From Prochlorococcus sp. AG-363-C20 (lineage in GTDB: Bacteria; Cyanobacteriota; Cyanobacteriia; PCC-6307; Cyanobiaceae), in assembly GCA_003280295.1 (NCBI GenBank), contig QCFI01000008.1:1-62680 (forward strand): a DNA stretch of 62,680 nt. The letters are read 5' to 3'. The translations under genes and the position numbers were made by a program. This document shows positions 19,545-27,589 of this stretch, in pieces (the first letter of the stretch is position 1; each line of letters opens with the position of its first letter). The notes under the pieces are model-generated. The model was not told the DNA's origin, made no database searches, and saw only the letters and a list, made by a program, of their open reading frames with translations.

Positions 19545-20248
19545 CGCTCCTAGAGGCTCGTAACCTAAACACCTACTACGGAGAAAGTCATATTCTTCGA
19601 GATGTCGACCTATCAGTCCGACATAATGAAATGGTTTGTTTGATCGGCCGAAATGGTGTTGGGAAAACAACCTTTCTGAAGTCATTAATAGGTTTATTAA
19701 CGCCACGAAGTGGTGGAATCTTCCTAGAAGGTAATCCTCTAGAACGAAAACCACCTCATCAACGTGCTCGATTAGGTATTGGTTATGTCCCTCAAGGTCG
19801 TGAAATTATTTCTCATTTATCAGTTGAAGAGAATCTTTTGTTAGGTATGGAAGCCTTACCAGGTGGTTTAAATCAAAACAAAAAAATAGATTCATTTATC
19901 TATGAACTTTTCCCAATTTTACACAAATTCTTAGCTCGAAGAGGAGGTGATTTAAGTGGAGGTCAACAACAACAACTCGCAATAGCAAGAGCCTTACTTG
20001 GTTCTCCAAAACTACTTTTACTTGATGAGCCTACTGAAGGAATTCAACCAAACATAGTTCAAGACATCGAAACTGCTGTTAAAAGAATCATTTTGGAAAA
20101 AGGCATTGGAGTTTTACTAGTCGAGCAACATCTTCATTTCGTACGACAAGCTGACCGATACTACGCAATGCAACGTGGTGGAATTGTCGCGACTGGTCAG
20201 ACCGAGGATCTTAGCCAAGCAGTAGTAGATAAATTTCTTAGTGTTTAA
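19541..20248 (+). CDS. urtE: Urea ABC transporter ATP-binding protein UrtE
   Basis: A LivF-like ATPase, 235 aa, starting at GTG 19541. Walker A is GRNGVGKTT, signature LSGGQQQQLAIARAL, Walker B LLLLDEPTEGI and the LVEQHLHF switch region. The IGYVPQGREIISHLSVEENL stretch is characteristic of the LivF/UrtE group. Last gene of the urt operon. Confidence 0.95.
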   Translation: MTLLEARNLNTYYGESHILRDVDLSVRHNEMVCLIGRNGVGKTTFLKSLIGLLTPRSGGIFLEGNPLERKPPHQRARLGIGYVPQGREIISHLSVEENLLLGMEALPGGLNQNKKIDSFIYELFPILHKFLARRGGDLSGGQQQQLAIARALLGSPKLLLLDEPTEGIQPNIVQDIETAVKRIILEKGIGVLLVEQHLHFVRQADRYYAMQRGGIVATGQTEDLSQAVVDKFLSV

Positions 20249-20386
20249 CCTTTTATAGTATTAGACCTTCAATCAACTATTAGAAATAAAATATTTAGTT
20301 AGTATAGCCAACTAGGAATAGACGTTTTAAACGCCAATTTGATTTAGAAAATTCAAATAGTTAAGAAGTCATCAAGAAAACAATAA

Positions 20387-20668
20387 TTAGTTAGGAGGAT
20401 TATTTCTTGGGAGGTCAAGACGTTGGCCATCTAGTATGTCTGCCAATGTCCTAAAACTATCTGCATACTTCCAAAAATCATCTTTCTTTTGAAAACCCTT
20501 AAGGAATTGTCTGCTAAAGCCTTTCTGCATACCCCAACGTTTCTCATTCCTTTCGAATTCTTCTTGATCCATATCTGCTAAAAAGAGACTTGCCCTTTCA
20601 TGTAAAAGGCACTCTTCTTCAGAATTGAAAAGCTCTCCATCTTTTGCTTGCCAAATCTGCTTAGGCAT
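20387..20668 (-). CDS. Hypothetical protein, 93 aa
   Basis: A soluble, charged protein with a repeated acidic/aromatic character (MPKQIWQAKDGELFNSEEE, then DMDQEEFERNEKRWG, then KKDDFWKYADSFRTL). It looks like a folded small domain of a cyanobacterial family, but I do not recognise it. It converges with urtE. Confidence 0.55.
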   Translation of the reverse strand: MPKQIWQAKDGELFNSEEECLLHERASLFLADMDQEEFERNEKRWGMQKGFSRQFLKGFQKKDDFWKYADSFRTLADILDGQRLDLPRNNPPN

Positions 20669-21128
20669 TAGTCCCCTTAACCATTGTTAGATTTAATGCT
20701 ATGCATAATAAAAGACTACTGCAAAAAGAGTGATTGACAACTTCTAAATTTCTACTTTTGAGCACCTACTAATTAATCATTCTTTCTGTTATATCTTGCA
20801 GCAATTCTAAAGAGAAGTTTCAAATATAAATTATATAAATATTTTTCATATCTATATTTTATGCTATTAAAATCAAACTTTTTATTTGGATAACTACAAT
20901 TAACAAGACAATAAATTCAAGGATTTAAAAGCATAAAGCTCAATCATAGCAGAGGTTTTTTTTATAAACTCATCTTATTTCGAACAAAAGATGAGACTGT
21001 GAACTAAGTTTCAAGTCTATATAAATATATTCAAAATAGTAAAATCACGTAAAAGCTACAAAGTCTTCTTTAGTCAACTTCCCTGAAATATTTGAGTGAG
21101 ATCAAATTTTTATTGGCTTTAAGGTCGA
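20669..21128. other. Intergenic region
   Basis: No gene called. A hairpin with an 8-bp stem (CTCATCTT / AAGATGAG) lies at about 20970-20996 next to a T8 run at about 20956; orientation is ambiguous. The rest is AT-rich without motifs. Confidence 0.35.
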
Positions 21129-21284
21129 TCAGGAAAAAAGCCAGTAATCAAAAGAAGCGGGGATACATTGCAACTTGCCATCCCGTGTTTTAAAGCATCT
21201 TTCAATTCCCCATTCCCTTTCTATTACTTGCATTTCAATTATGCCCCTTGGCATATTTGCTCTGATCTTTTGTGTTTGAGTCAT
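21129..21284 (-). CDS. Microprotein, 51 aa, paralog of the 22,729 ORF
   Basis: Reading from ATG 21284 gives a 51-aa protein whose core (VIEREWGIER, then DGKLQCIPASFDYWLFS) is clearly related to the 57-aa protein at 22729-22902. The conserved IEREWGIER and S[FL]D[YS]WLFS parts, and the divergence elsewhere, show selection on the protein rather than chance. It has no signal or membrane segment. Function unknown. Confidence 0.6.
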   Translation of the reverse strand: MTQTQKIRANMPRGIIEMQVIEREWGIERCFKTRDGKLQCIPASFDYWLFS

Positions 21285-21505
21285 TGAATCCCCATCCAAA
21301 GAACTGGCCCTTTAATAACGAATCAGAAGACTTAAGCAATAAGCAATAAAGCCTTTTTTTGAAAGTCTTCGATCTATACAAATGGTTAAAGCTTAAAAAG
21401 TGAATTTACTGTTGAAATCTAAAATTTTTATGAAAATCAATAATATTGTCCAAATCAAGCCCTTCACCAAAGCTTTGAACTTAGACCGCGTTTGTGATTG
21501 ATGCC

Positions 21506-21751
21506 CTAGGAATAAAAAAGAAGAACTAATCCTTGCTCTGTTTGATGAAATTCCCTTTCTTCTCTACTGAGATCAATTGCCACTTCAACACCTTCCTTTA
21601 CAGCTTCTTCAAAGGGGGGGGAAGCAGTGAGATTGTGTGATCTGCATAAAGCTGCTATTCCCATAGGTGTAGCCAGCCAGATAAAGCTTTTAGTTTGAGC
21701 AATTGGCGGTTGAGCCAAATAATCAGTTAAAACTTTGATTATATCCATCAC
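21506..21751 (-). CDS. Hypothetical protein, 81 aa
   Basis: A protein with an N-terminal hydrophobic/helical part (IKVLTDYLAQ, WLATPMGIAALCRSHNL) and an acidic second half (FEEAVKEGVEVAIDLSREE). It reads like a small soluble domain; no family is recognised. It sits near the microprotein at 21129 in the same direction. Confidence 0.5.
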   Translation of the reverse strand: MMDIIKVLTDYLAQPPIAQTKSFIWLATPMGIAALCRSHNLTASPPFEEAVKEGVEVAIDLSREEREFHQTEQGLVLLFYS

Positions 21752-22072
21752 AGCTATGGAGGTGATATTTAAAAATATTTGATTTCTGACTTTATGGTGG
21801 ACGAGATGTGCTATTCCTCACTTAAAGGACAGAAAAAGAATCTCTTAGCCAAGAAAACCTATTGATTTCAATTGATTTGAAGTTGCGAATAGCCAACTTT
21901 TTCAAGAATTTCGGAAGAGGTGAAAAAGATTTCCTTGAAAGATTTGAACACTTTCGACCAATAAAAAACTAGTTAAAGCTTGATCATTTGGTATCTTAAA
22001 ATAAGAAAGATATCTTACAAGAATCCATAGGCAAAACTTTTAATGTTTTCTACCCCTTGACAAAATATATCC

Positions 22073-22273
22073 ATGTCAAAGCTTAAAAAGAAAAAGCTAG
22101 ATTTAAAAATTATTCAAGCTCTTGCCCCTTCAGCAATGGGAATTGCAGTCGCATTAATTATTCTTGGAAACCAAATAGGTATTTTGGTTTCCTCCCTCGT
22201 TGCTGGATACATCGCATCACTGATCACTAAACTTTTGATAGAACATATTGGAAAACTAAAGCGCCGCGGATAA
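22073..22273 (+). CDS. Small membrane protein, 66 aa
   Basis: A lysine-rich start (MSKLKKKKLDLKI) followed by one or two membrane segments (LAPSAMGIAVALIILGNQIG and ILVSSLVAGYIASLITKLLI) and a basic tail (IGKLKRRG). Topology suggests both ends in the cytoplasm if two spans form. Function unknown; a typical short membrane ORF of this genome. Confidence 0.6.
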   Translation: MSKLKKKKLDLKIIQALAPSAMGIAVALIILGNQIGILVSSLVAGYIASLITKLLIEHIGKLKRRG

Positions 22274-22463
22274 CCCTTGTACATGTTGGAGTTGTCCTTT
22301 CTTTTATAATATTCCTTGTTACGAAGAGAAATCAGCTAATACCTTATGAAGACAGTGACATTGAAGCCTAGGGCCTAAACAATACTCAAAAATATTAAAT
22401 TATGTTCGTTTTTATATTTTCTAATATTTTCTTTTGAATTTTTAAAACAAATTTATATTCCGA

Positions 22464-22697
22464 ATGAATCAGATTTGGTGTTTCAAGCTCTTTAGCCTTG
22501 GAGGAATAAAAGTACTATTTTCAAATTTTGATGATGAAGGTGATGGAACTAGCACCCCATTATTTGAACCTAATTTTCAAACTCCTCTGGAAAACACAAA
22601 AAAACCTAAGTTTCTTTTAAGACCATTCAGATTTAAGTCTCTAATTGACATGTCAGTGTCAACTGCGCTTTTTGCTTATTGCCTAGTTTTTTTTTAG
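22464..22697 (+). CDS. Hypothetical protein, 77 aa
   Basis: A protein with an acidic low-complexity middle (SNFDDEGDGTSTPLFEPNF) and a C-terminal hydrophobic stretch (SVSTALFAYCLVFF) that may anchor it in a membrane. It lies 31 bp upstream of the 57-aa microprotein in the same direction and may be co-transcribed with it. Not recognised. Confidence 0.45.
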   Translation: MNQIWCFKLFSLGGIKVLFSNFDDEGDGTSTPLFEPNFQTPLENTKKPKFLLRPFRFKSLIDMSVSTALFAYCLVFF

Positions 22698-22728
22698 AAG
22701 CTAAAAAAAAGAAAATTCAAGGAGGAAA

Positions 22729-22902
22729 ATGAATTTCGCCGTCAAGATTATCGAAAGAGAGTTTGGTATAGAAAGGGTTTACAGATCTGCAGATGGTTTA
22801 GAGCATTCCATTCCCACTTCATTAGATTCATGGCTTTTTAGCAGTTATGCCTATACCAGAAGAAGAGGGAAAGAAAATAAACGAATTTGTTTGTTTGGCT
22901 GA
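22729..22902 (+). CDS. Microprotein, 57 aa, paralog of the 21,129 ORF
   Basis: ATG at 22729 preceded by a strong AAGGAGG ribosome-binding site three bases upstream. The sequence MNFAVKIIEREFGIERVYRS, then LDSWLFSSYAY, pairs with the minus-strand protein at 21129-21284 (IEREWGIER and FDYWLFS). The C-terminus is basic (YTRRRGKENKRI). The strong ribosome site and the paralog make it a real gene of unknown role. Confidence 0.65.
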   Translation: MNFAVKIIEREFGIERVYRSADGLEHSIPTSLDSWLFSSYAYTRRRGKENKRICLFG

Positions 22903-23086
22903 GAACATCAATTAAATCTAAAAACAACAACGAAATCTCAACCCATAGCCTTACTCCACCTTCCATCTATGTAAAGAAAACTGAATTATGAATAATTTCA
23001 TTACAAAAATCTAATCATTCTTTATAAGACCTACATTTCATATCTAACCCAATATGTTCCTTAGAATCCAAATAAAGATGGTCAAT

Positions 23087-23185
23087 GGGTATTCCTTACG
23101 AGAGCGTTTAGCTTCTAGAAATGGTTATATATGTCTAGGTTGTGAGATACCTAAAGACGGTCTGATTTCATACAGGCCGTTTTTT
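23087..23185 (+). ncRNA. Putative structured RNA, copy A, ending in terminator
   Basis: A 99-nt element that aligns almost without gaps with 59198-59295 (copy B). Both start GGGTATTCCTTAC, both contain GTGAGATRCCT near position 56-66, and both end CGGTCTG, eight-base loop, CAGGCCG, T6. The GGGTAT start can pair with ATACCT in copy A and with ATGCCT in copy B (G-U for A-U). The last hairpin plus T-run is a Rho-independent terminator. A 50-codon frame overlaps it but the conserved terminator argues for an RNA. A named RNA family was not recognised. Confidence 0.55.
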
Positions 23186-23202
23186 ATTTATGAAAGACTA
23201 AA

Positions 23203-23343
23203 ATGAATGATCTTATTTTACCTTTCCTAGGAGTATTAGTCATTGGCTTCTTTGCTAATCAACTTATGAATCAAATCTCTAAGCCTAAAAAGAAGAGAAA
23301 GAAATGGGTTCGCCCCGAAACTAATTCAAAAAAGAAAATATAA
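23203..23343 (+). CDS. Small membrane protein with basic tail, 46 aa
   Basis: ATG at 23203 gives one N-terminal membrane segment (LILPFLGVLVIGFFANQLM) and a highly basic tail (SKPKKKRKKWVRP, then TNSKKKI). Such one-span, Lys-rich-tail proteins are common in marine picocyanobacteria. It starts 18 bp after the terminator of the upstream RNA. Confidence 0.55.
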   Translation: MNDLILPFLGVLVIGFFANQLMNQISKPKKKRKKWVRPETNSKKKI

Positions 23344-23354
23344 CATTAACTAAA

Positions 23355-23570
23355 ATGCATTTTTTATTTTCTGATAGCAATAATAATTTTTTTTTAATTT
23401 CAATAGCCCTCGCAATTACTATTGCAATTATAATTCTTTGGGAATTAATCAGATTATTAAGAAGGTTAATCAACCAACAAGTAAGTGATCAGTTTGAAAA
23501 GTTTGCAAAAGAAGCAAAGATTCCTACATTTGTAAAAAAAAGAGTACAGTTCAAGATTAATTGGCGTTAA
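23355..23570 (+). CDS. Small membrane protein, 71 aa
   Basis: A one-span protein: SDSNNNFFLI, then IALAITIAIIILWELIRLLR, then a basic and helical tail ending KKRVQFKINWR. It follows the 46-aa gene by 11 bp in the same direction and may be in the same operon. Function unknown. Confidence 0.5.
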   Translation: MHFLFSDSNNNFFLISIALAITIAIIILWELIRLLRRLINQQVSDQFEKFAKEAKIPTFVKKRVQFKINWR

Positions 23571-23886
23571 CTAACATATATCTTAGCTTTAAATTAAATT
23601 TAAAAACTTTAATCTTTGGCTAGCATATTCATGCTTACTCTCGTAAATTGATTTTATAGCTTTGTCTAAGCCTAATTGAAGATAAGATTTAAATTAGGCT
23701 TAGGATTGTTTTATATTATAAATTGATGATTTATAATCTTACCTTCAATAAAACAATTCAACTAAGCAAGAGGCTTAAGTAAATTTGTTTGAAATGTGTT
23801 GAAAGACAATTTAAAGGTATTTATGCCGATGCCACAACTACTATATCTTAATAAGTTCACAGAAGTAAATTATGATCAATAGTTGA
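23571..23886. other. Intergenic region
   Basis: AT-rich. At about 23660-23705 the sequence TAAGCCTAATTGAAG, then AAATTAGGCTTAGG, forms an imperfect inverted repeat (CCTAATT / AATTAGG) followed by TTGTTTT and is a candidate terminator for the upstream small-gene operon. No ORF. Confidence 0.35.
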
Positions 23887-24075
23887 ATGCTGGGAAGAAA
23901 ACCCTTGCAAATATTGAGAAGACGCTCTCAGGCCAAGGTTAAAAGTCAATATTCATCAGATGGTCGCTGGCAAGCAGCACAATTCCAAGCCCATATAAAT
24001 TCTTGTCAAAAGGAAAATTTAGGTCCTTCTTGCTCTCTCTCTAAAAAAGACTCCCCTCTTGAAAGAAAACTATAA
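23887..24075 (+). CDS. Hypothetical basic protein, 62 aa
   Basis: A basic, polar protein (MLGRKPLQILRRRSQAKVKS) with two cysteines in HINSCQKENLGPSCSLSKK and no membrane segment. It may bind nucleic acid by charge only. Codon quality is fair, so it is a plausible small gene of unknown role. Confidence 0.4.
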   Translation: MLGRKPLQILRRRSQAKVKSQYSSDGRWQAAQFQAHINSCQKENLGPSCSLSKKDSPLERKL

Positions 24076-24185
24076 GCATTAATTATATAATTATTGGATT
24101 CATAAATGATTTGATAACTCTGAATGACATATGAACCATATTTTTAGAAAACGAGCAGATTAGATCTACGCTATGAGCAAAGAAT

Positions 24186-24527
24186 ATGGAGCCTGACATG
24201 CGTGATCCAAACATGGAAGAAAAGCTACAAACCATTGAGAAAGAAATAGAACAAGCCAAAGTCGCTAAATCTATTTCTGGTGAAATATGTAAATGGGTTG
24301 GTTCTTTTAGTGCCATCTTCGGAACTATTATAGCTTTAGCAATTTCATACCAAACGGCAGATAAAAGAGCCTTTTTTGCTGTAGCAGGTTTCTTGGGGAC
24401 AGGTCTTCCTCTTGCTGCAATAGGTAGCAATGCAACTAGTAACAAAAAAGCAGCTAAGGCAGCAATAATCCAAACCCAAATTGCAAAACTAAGTTATTTC
24501 GACCCGGGGTGTGACACTGTGGGCTGA
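24186..24527 (+). CDS. Two-span membrane protein with coiled start
   Basis: A 113-aa protein: an acidic helical N-terminus (MEEKLQTIEKEIEQAKVAKS), then two membrane segments (WVGSFSAIFGTIIALAISYQ and FFAVAGFLGTGLPLAAIGS), then an Ala/Lys helix. The opposite-strand frame over 24083-24445 is its shadow. Function is unknown. Confidence 0.5.
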   Translation: MEPDMRDPNMEEKLQTIEKEIEQAKVAKSISGEICKWVGSFSAIFGTIIALAISYQTADKRAFFAVAGFLGTGLPLAAIGSNATSNKKAAKAAIIQTQIAKLSYFDPGCDTVG

Positions 24528-24602
24528 TTTACATTACGTACAAATATTCTGTTCACATTTAAAACTACATTTCATGCAGGAAATTATTTGCCCGTACTTT
24601 GT

Positions 24603-25520
24603 TTAGAAAGTTGTCCCTAACCTTATTTTATAACTATTTTCTCTACTTGGTTCTTTCATTTCAACATATAAATTTTCATAGCTTAAAGATGTATACAAAT
24701 TATTTTCCCTAATAGGGAAATATTTTAGGACAGTTGAAAAACTATTACTGGATAGAAAGTCTTTTGCAATTTGAGTCCCATATTTATTTTCTACAAAGAA
24801 TCGTAATTTTTCATTTATAAACCAATTATATTTAATTCCAAATAAACCACCAGGTATTATTGATCCGCAATTAGCATCACTAGAACAGTCTTCACCTCCA
24901 TCTATAAATTCAAATGAGGGACCTACTGAGACCCTAAGATTTGTTTTTGTATTATCTATTAATTTCAAGGCTAATCCAATAGATGTGCTTAAATCATTAG
25001 TTCCTATTTTATTTAAAGCATTATATTCGTAATCTGTTGAAAAATATGTTGCCCATATTTTGTCTAGTAACTGGTCATAACGAAATATAGTAGAAACTTT
25101 ATTAATTGCTATGATTTCCCTATCTCCATTCTTAGAAGATTTTTCAAAATCATACGAAGTAACGAAGTTAAATTCCCTAACTTTATTCACAAAATTCGTT
25201 TCCAAATCTAAAGAAGAACCAAATGAACCATAAGATCTACTGGTTGTTCCATCTATACCTATCTCTAAATTGGTTTCCCATTCCTGGTTAATTGGTTCTA
25301 AAGCAATAGATGATTTTTTTATCTGAACACGTCCTAGTTGTGGATGAATTAAAACTTTTAATGTATCAGTACTTTCCTCCTCTAATAATTCTCCAGAAAT
25401 GGAGTCGCCATTTAAAAGTTTATAAGTAACAACATCAGCTTTTACGGAAGCTACTTTAATACTAAAGAGGCTTATAGAAAATAGGCCATAAGAAAATGCT
25501 TTTTTAAATCTCAATTTCAA
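24603..25520 (-). CDS. DUF481 outer-membrane protein (YdiY-like)
   Basis: A 305-aa exported protein. The signal peptide is about residues 1-28 (SISLFSIKVASVKA), followed by a small domain (YKLLNGDSISGELLEE) and then a DUF481 beta-barrel with alternating aromatic strands. It ends in Phe (RLGTTF), as outer-membrane barrel proteins do. DUF481 includes the E. coli salt-induced protein YdiY; its role here is not known. It is monocistronic and minus strand. Confidence 0.8.
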   Translation of the reverse strand: MKLRFKKAFSYGLFSISLFSIKVASVKADVVTYKLLNGDSISGELLEEESTDTLKVLIHPQLGRVQIKKSSIALEPINQEWETNLEIGIDGTTSRSYGSFGSSLDLETNFVNKVREFNFVTSYDFEKSSKNGDREIIAINKVSTIFRYDQLLDKIWATYFSTDYEYNALNKIGTNDLSTSIGLALKLIDNTKTNLRVSVGPSFEFIDGGEDCSSDANCGSIIPGGLFGIKYNWFINEKLRFFVENKYGTQIAKDFLSSNSFSTVLKYFPIRENNLYTSLSYENLYVEMKEPSRENSYKIRLGTTF

Positions 25521-25664
25521 TTATAAAATTAATACTCAAATAATGCAATAAGAATTGCCATGTCGCCATAGCACTCTAATAGAATACTCAAAAATACAGA
25601 ATTCCTTCAAGAAGCTAATTTAGCTTATTAGTATTGGGACTTACAAATTATTGAGGTATTTATT

Positions 25665-25949
25665 CTACTGTTCTACTTTTTGTGGAGTAGATCCATTACA
25701 TAAGTTTACTGACATAGCATTTAGTTCTTTGGGTTCGGTGTCATAAAAACTTTGCAGGCCAGAAAGGAAGGTCTGAGTTGTATCTACGCAATCATTCCAA
25801 ATTGATGCCTGGCGAGAAATAGGACCTAGGCGTGCGCTGATTAAAGTTAGACTAATACTACCCAAACAAACTCCTAAAACCAATACTGCAAAAGCAGAAG
25901 AATTGATTTCAAAATTTAATCGTTTACTTCCTGTGTCAGTTTTGGCCAT
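25665..25949 (-). CDS. Small membrane-anchored hypothetical protein
   Basis: A 94-aa protein with one membrane segment (FAVLVLGVCLGSISLTLISA) and a mature, probably periplasmic domain with two cysteines (IWNDCVDTTQTF and NLCNGSTPQ). The pattern matches a short secreted protein seen repeatedly in marine picocyanobacteria; no family name is assigned. Confidence 0.55.
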   Translation of the reverse strand: MAKTDTGSKRLNFEINSSAFAVLVLGVCLGSISLTLISARLGPISRQASIWNDCVDTTQTFLSGLQSFYDTEPKELNAMSVNLCNGSTPQKVEQ

Positions 25950-26230
25950 AGCAATAAGGATAAGGTCAATCGTAAAAGCAAGGGATCTCTATGCCTTTAA
26001 ATAAGAGATGGATTATTCTTCCATTAGTCTATTAGTAAACAATAAGGTTGCAAGTTATTATTATAATGAAGCTGCGGGAAGCTTTATTGTTTTATTTGCA
26101 ACTTTGACTACAAACACACTATATAATAAGTTTTTAAAATATCAAGATAATATGCCTAAATCTTCTATTCACCAATTAGACTAAAACTAATCATAATAGT
26201 TAATAGCCAAGTTCAAAATCAGGGAATCAA

Positions 26231-26635
26231 ATGCTAAATTCTAAAATTCACTCATTAAATGATCTTAATAATTTTAGGAGTGCTCCAGAACTAAATCAAG
26301 GGCAGTCTAGAGATTTGAAAAGAGAGCTTCAAATTTATACCGAAAAAGCAGATTGGTTCACTATTGGAATAATGGCTCCTTCCTCCAGCATAGCCATAAA
26401 AATCCTAAGACAAGTAGAAGCTTACTATAGTTGGCAAGCAATGAAAGTAGTAAAAGAACCCAGCCAAAATGGTCCTGTATTTCTTAAGGCCAATCAAACA
26501 ACTGGAGATATATATGTACGCATTGAACATGGCCTAGGAGAAGGTATTTTGATTAGTTGTCAACATAATGAGGAGCAGAAAGAAACTTACACATTTGGCC
26601 CTTTTCCATTAAATTTCTTTAATATTGAAAATTAA
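26231..26635 (+). CDS. DUF1824 family protein
   Basis: A 134-aa cyanobacterial protein. The signature is ADWFTIGIMAPSSSIAIKIL, then GPVFLKANQTTGDIYVRIEHG, then GEGILISCQHNEEQ and FGPFPLNFF, the conserved line of DUF1824. The fold and function of this cyanobacterial family are not known to me. Located just before the sdh locus without obvious link. Confidence 0.85.
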   Translation: MLNSKIHSLNDLNNFRSAPELNQGQSRDLKRELQIYTEKADWFTIGIMAPSSSIAIKILRQVEAYYSWQAMKVVKEPSQNGPVFLKANQTTGDIYVRIEHGLGEGILISCQHNEEQKETYTFGPFPLNFFNIEN

Positions 26636-26965
26636 ATAATATAAAATATTTATCACAGTAAAGCCATCTTAAGCACCAAATTAAATCATTTGAAAAATGT
26701 ATTGTTTTCAAATAGCTTTAAAAAATAGAAAGACCTTACTGCTAAGGTTACAGACTAGACCTTAAAAAGGTTAATCTCTCTTAAGAGTGCTTAGACTAAA
26801 ATAGTCGAATAATAAATTCTAATATCGCAGATCAAAAGTTGTTCTCAATATAGGATGCATCTTCTAAGAAGTTATCTATTATGTAATTAGTCCTTAGAAA
26901 TTTAATGTCCAATCCATCTACTTCTTTCAATAAAATAAAACTTCGATAGTTTAAGAGAAGAAATT
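26636..26965. other. Intergenic region upstream of sdhC
   Basis: Contains a CTTAAAAAGGTTAA stretch and a palindrome CTCTTAAGAG at about 26778, probably a weak hairpin; sdh promoter elements are expected here but none is distinctive. No ORF. Confidence 0.35.
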
Positions 26966-27589
26966 TTGGAACGACTAATTTTAGCTGGTTCGGGCTTGCT
27001 TTTGACATTGTTCATCATCATCCATCTATTGGGAATGTTTCTTGCTGTCATAGCACCGATCAAATTTGAGATGTACTCAATAGCCTTACACTCAGCATCT
27101 TGGTTGAAAATTGCTGAATTTGCTTTATTTATCATTGCTTTAGGTCACATATCTCTTTCAATTATTAAAGTTATTAATAATTCTAAGGTCGGTAACACTG
27201 CAAGATTATCTAGTCGACGTAAGGACTTTTTAGCCGTTTTAGCATCACGTTTTCAACCTATTGGTGGAATTTTTCTCATTTGTTTTCTATCAATACATCT
27301 TAAACAACTTCGTTTTCCTCGTCCGATAGAAGGTAGCGAAATTTCCACTCTTCGTATTATTCTTGATTCTCCTACAATATTAATATTGTATTTATTGGGA
27401 TCAATCTCCTTATTTCTTCATCTATTTCATGGCATTGAATCTTCTCAAAGAAGTCTTGGTTCTTTATCATCAAATAATGCTTCATTAATAAGAGCTATTG
27501 GACGCATCTTATCTTTACTAATTGGAGGTGGATTTATTTTTGTCACTATTGCTCTAAGCGGTATACCTTTTCAAGGTTGGTTAAGATGA
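26966..27589 (+). CDS. sdhC: Succinate dehydrogenase cytochrome b subunit
   Basis: The membrane anchor and haem-binding subunit of a B. subtilis-type succinate dehydrogenase/fumarate reductase, 207 aa with five membrane segments. Putative haem-ligand histidines are present: FIIIHLLGMF (residues about 20), HISLSIIK, FLSIHLKQLRF and LFLHLFHGIE. Start is a TTG at 26966; no better ATG is near. The stop TGA overlaps the sdhA start ATG (ATGA), so the genes are coupled. Confidence 0.88.
   Translation: MERLILAGSGLLLTLFIIIHLLGMFLAVIAPIKFEMYSIALHSASWLKIAEFALFIIALGHISLSIIKVINNSKVGNTARLSSRRKDFLAVLASRFQPIGGIFLICFLSIHLKQLRFPRPIEGSEISTLRIILDSPTILILYLLGSISLFLHLFHGIESSQRSLGSLSSNNASLIRAIGRILSLLIGGGFIFVTIALSGIPFQGWLR

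Noticed and set aside
22274-22370. Open frame without start reading VHVGVVLSFIIFLVTKRNQL
   Set aside because: It has no start codon and overlaps the end of the 66-aa gene in another frame; too short to call.
23054-23206. 50-codon plus-strand frame over RNA copy A (with a CLGCEIPKDG stretch)
   Set aside because: The conserved features between the two copies are the RNA ends and the terminator stem, which this frame would have to translate; copy B has no matching frame.
24083-24445. 120-codon minus-strand ORF
   Set aside because: Antisense of the 24186-24527 membrane protein; its text mirrors that gene and has no better start signal.
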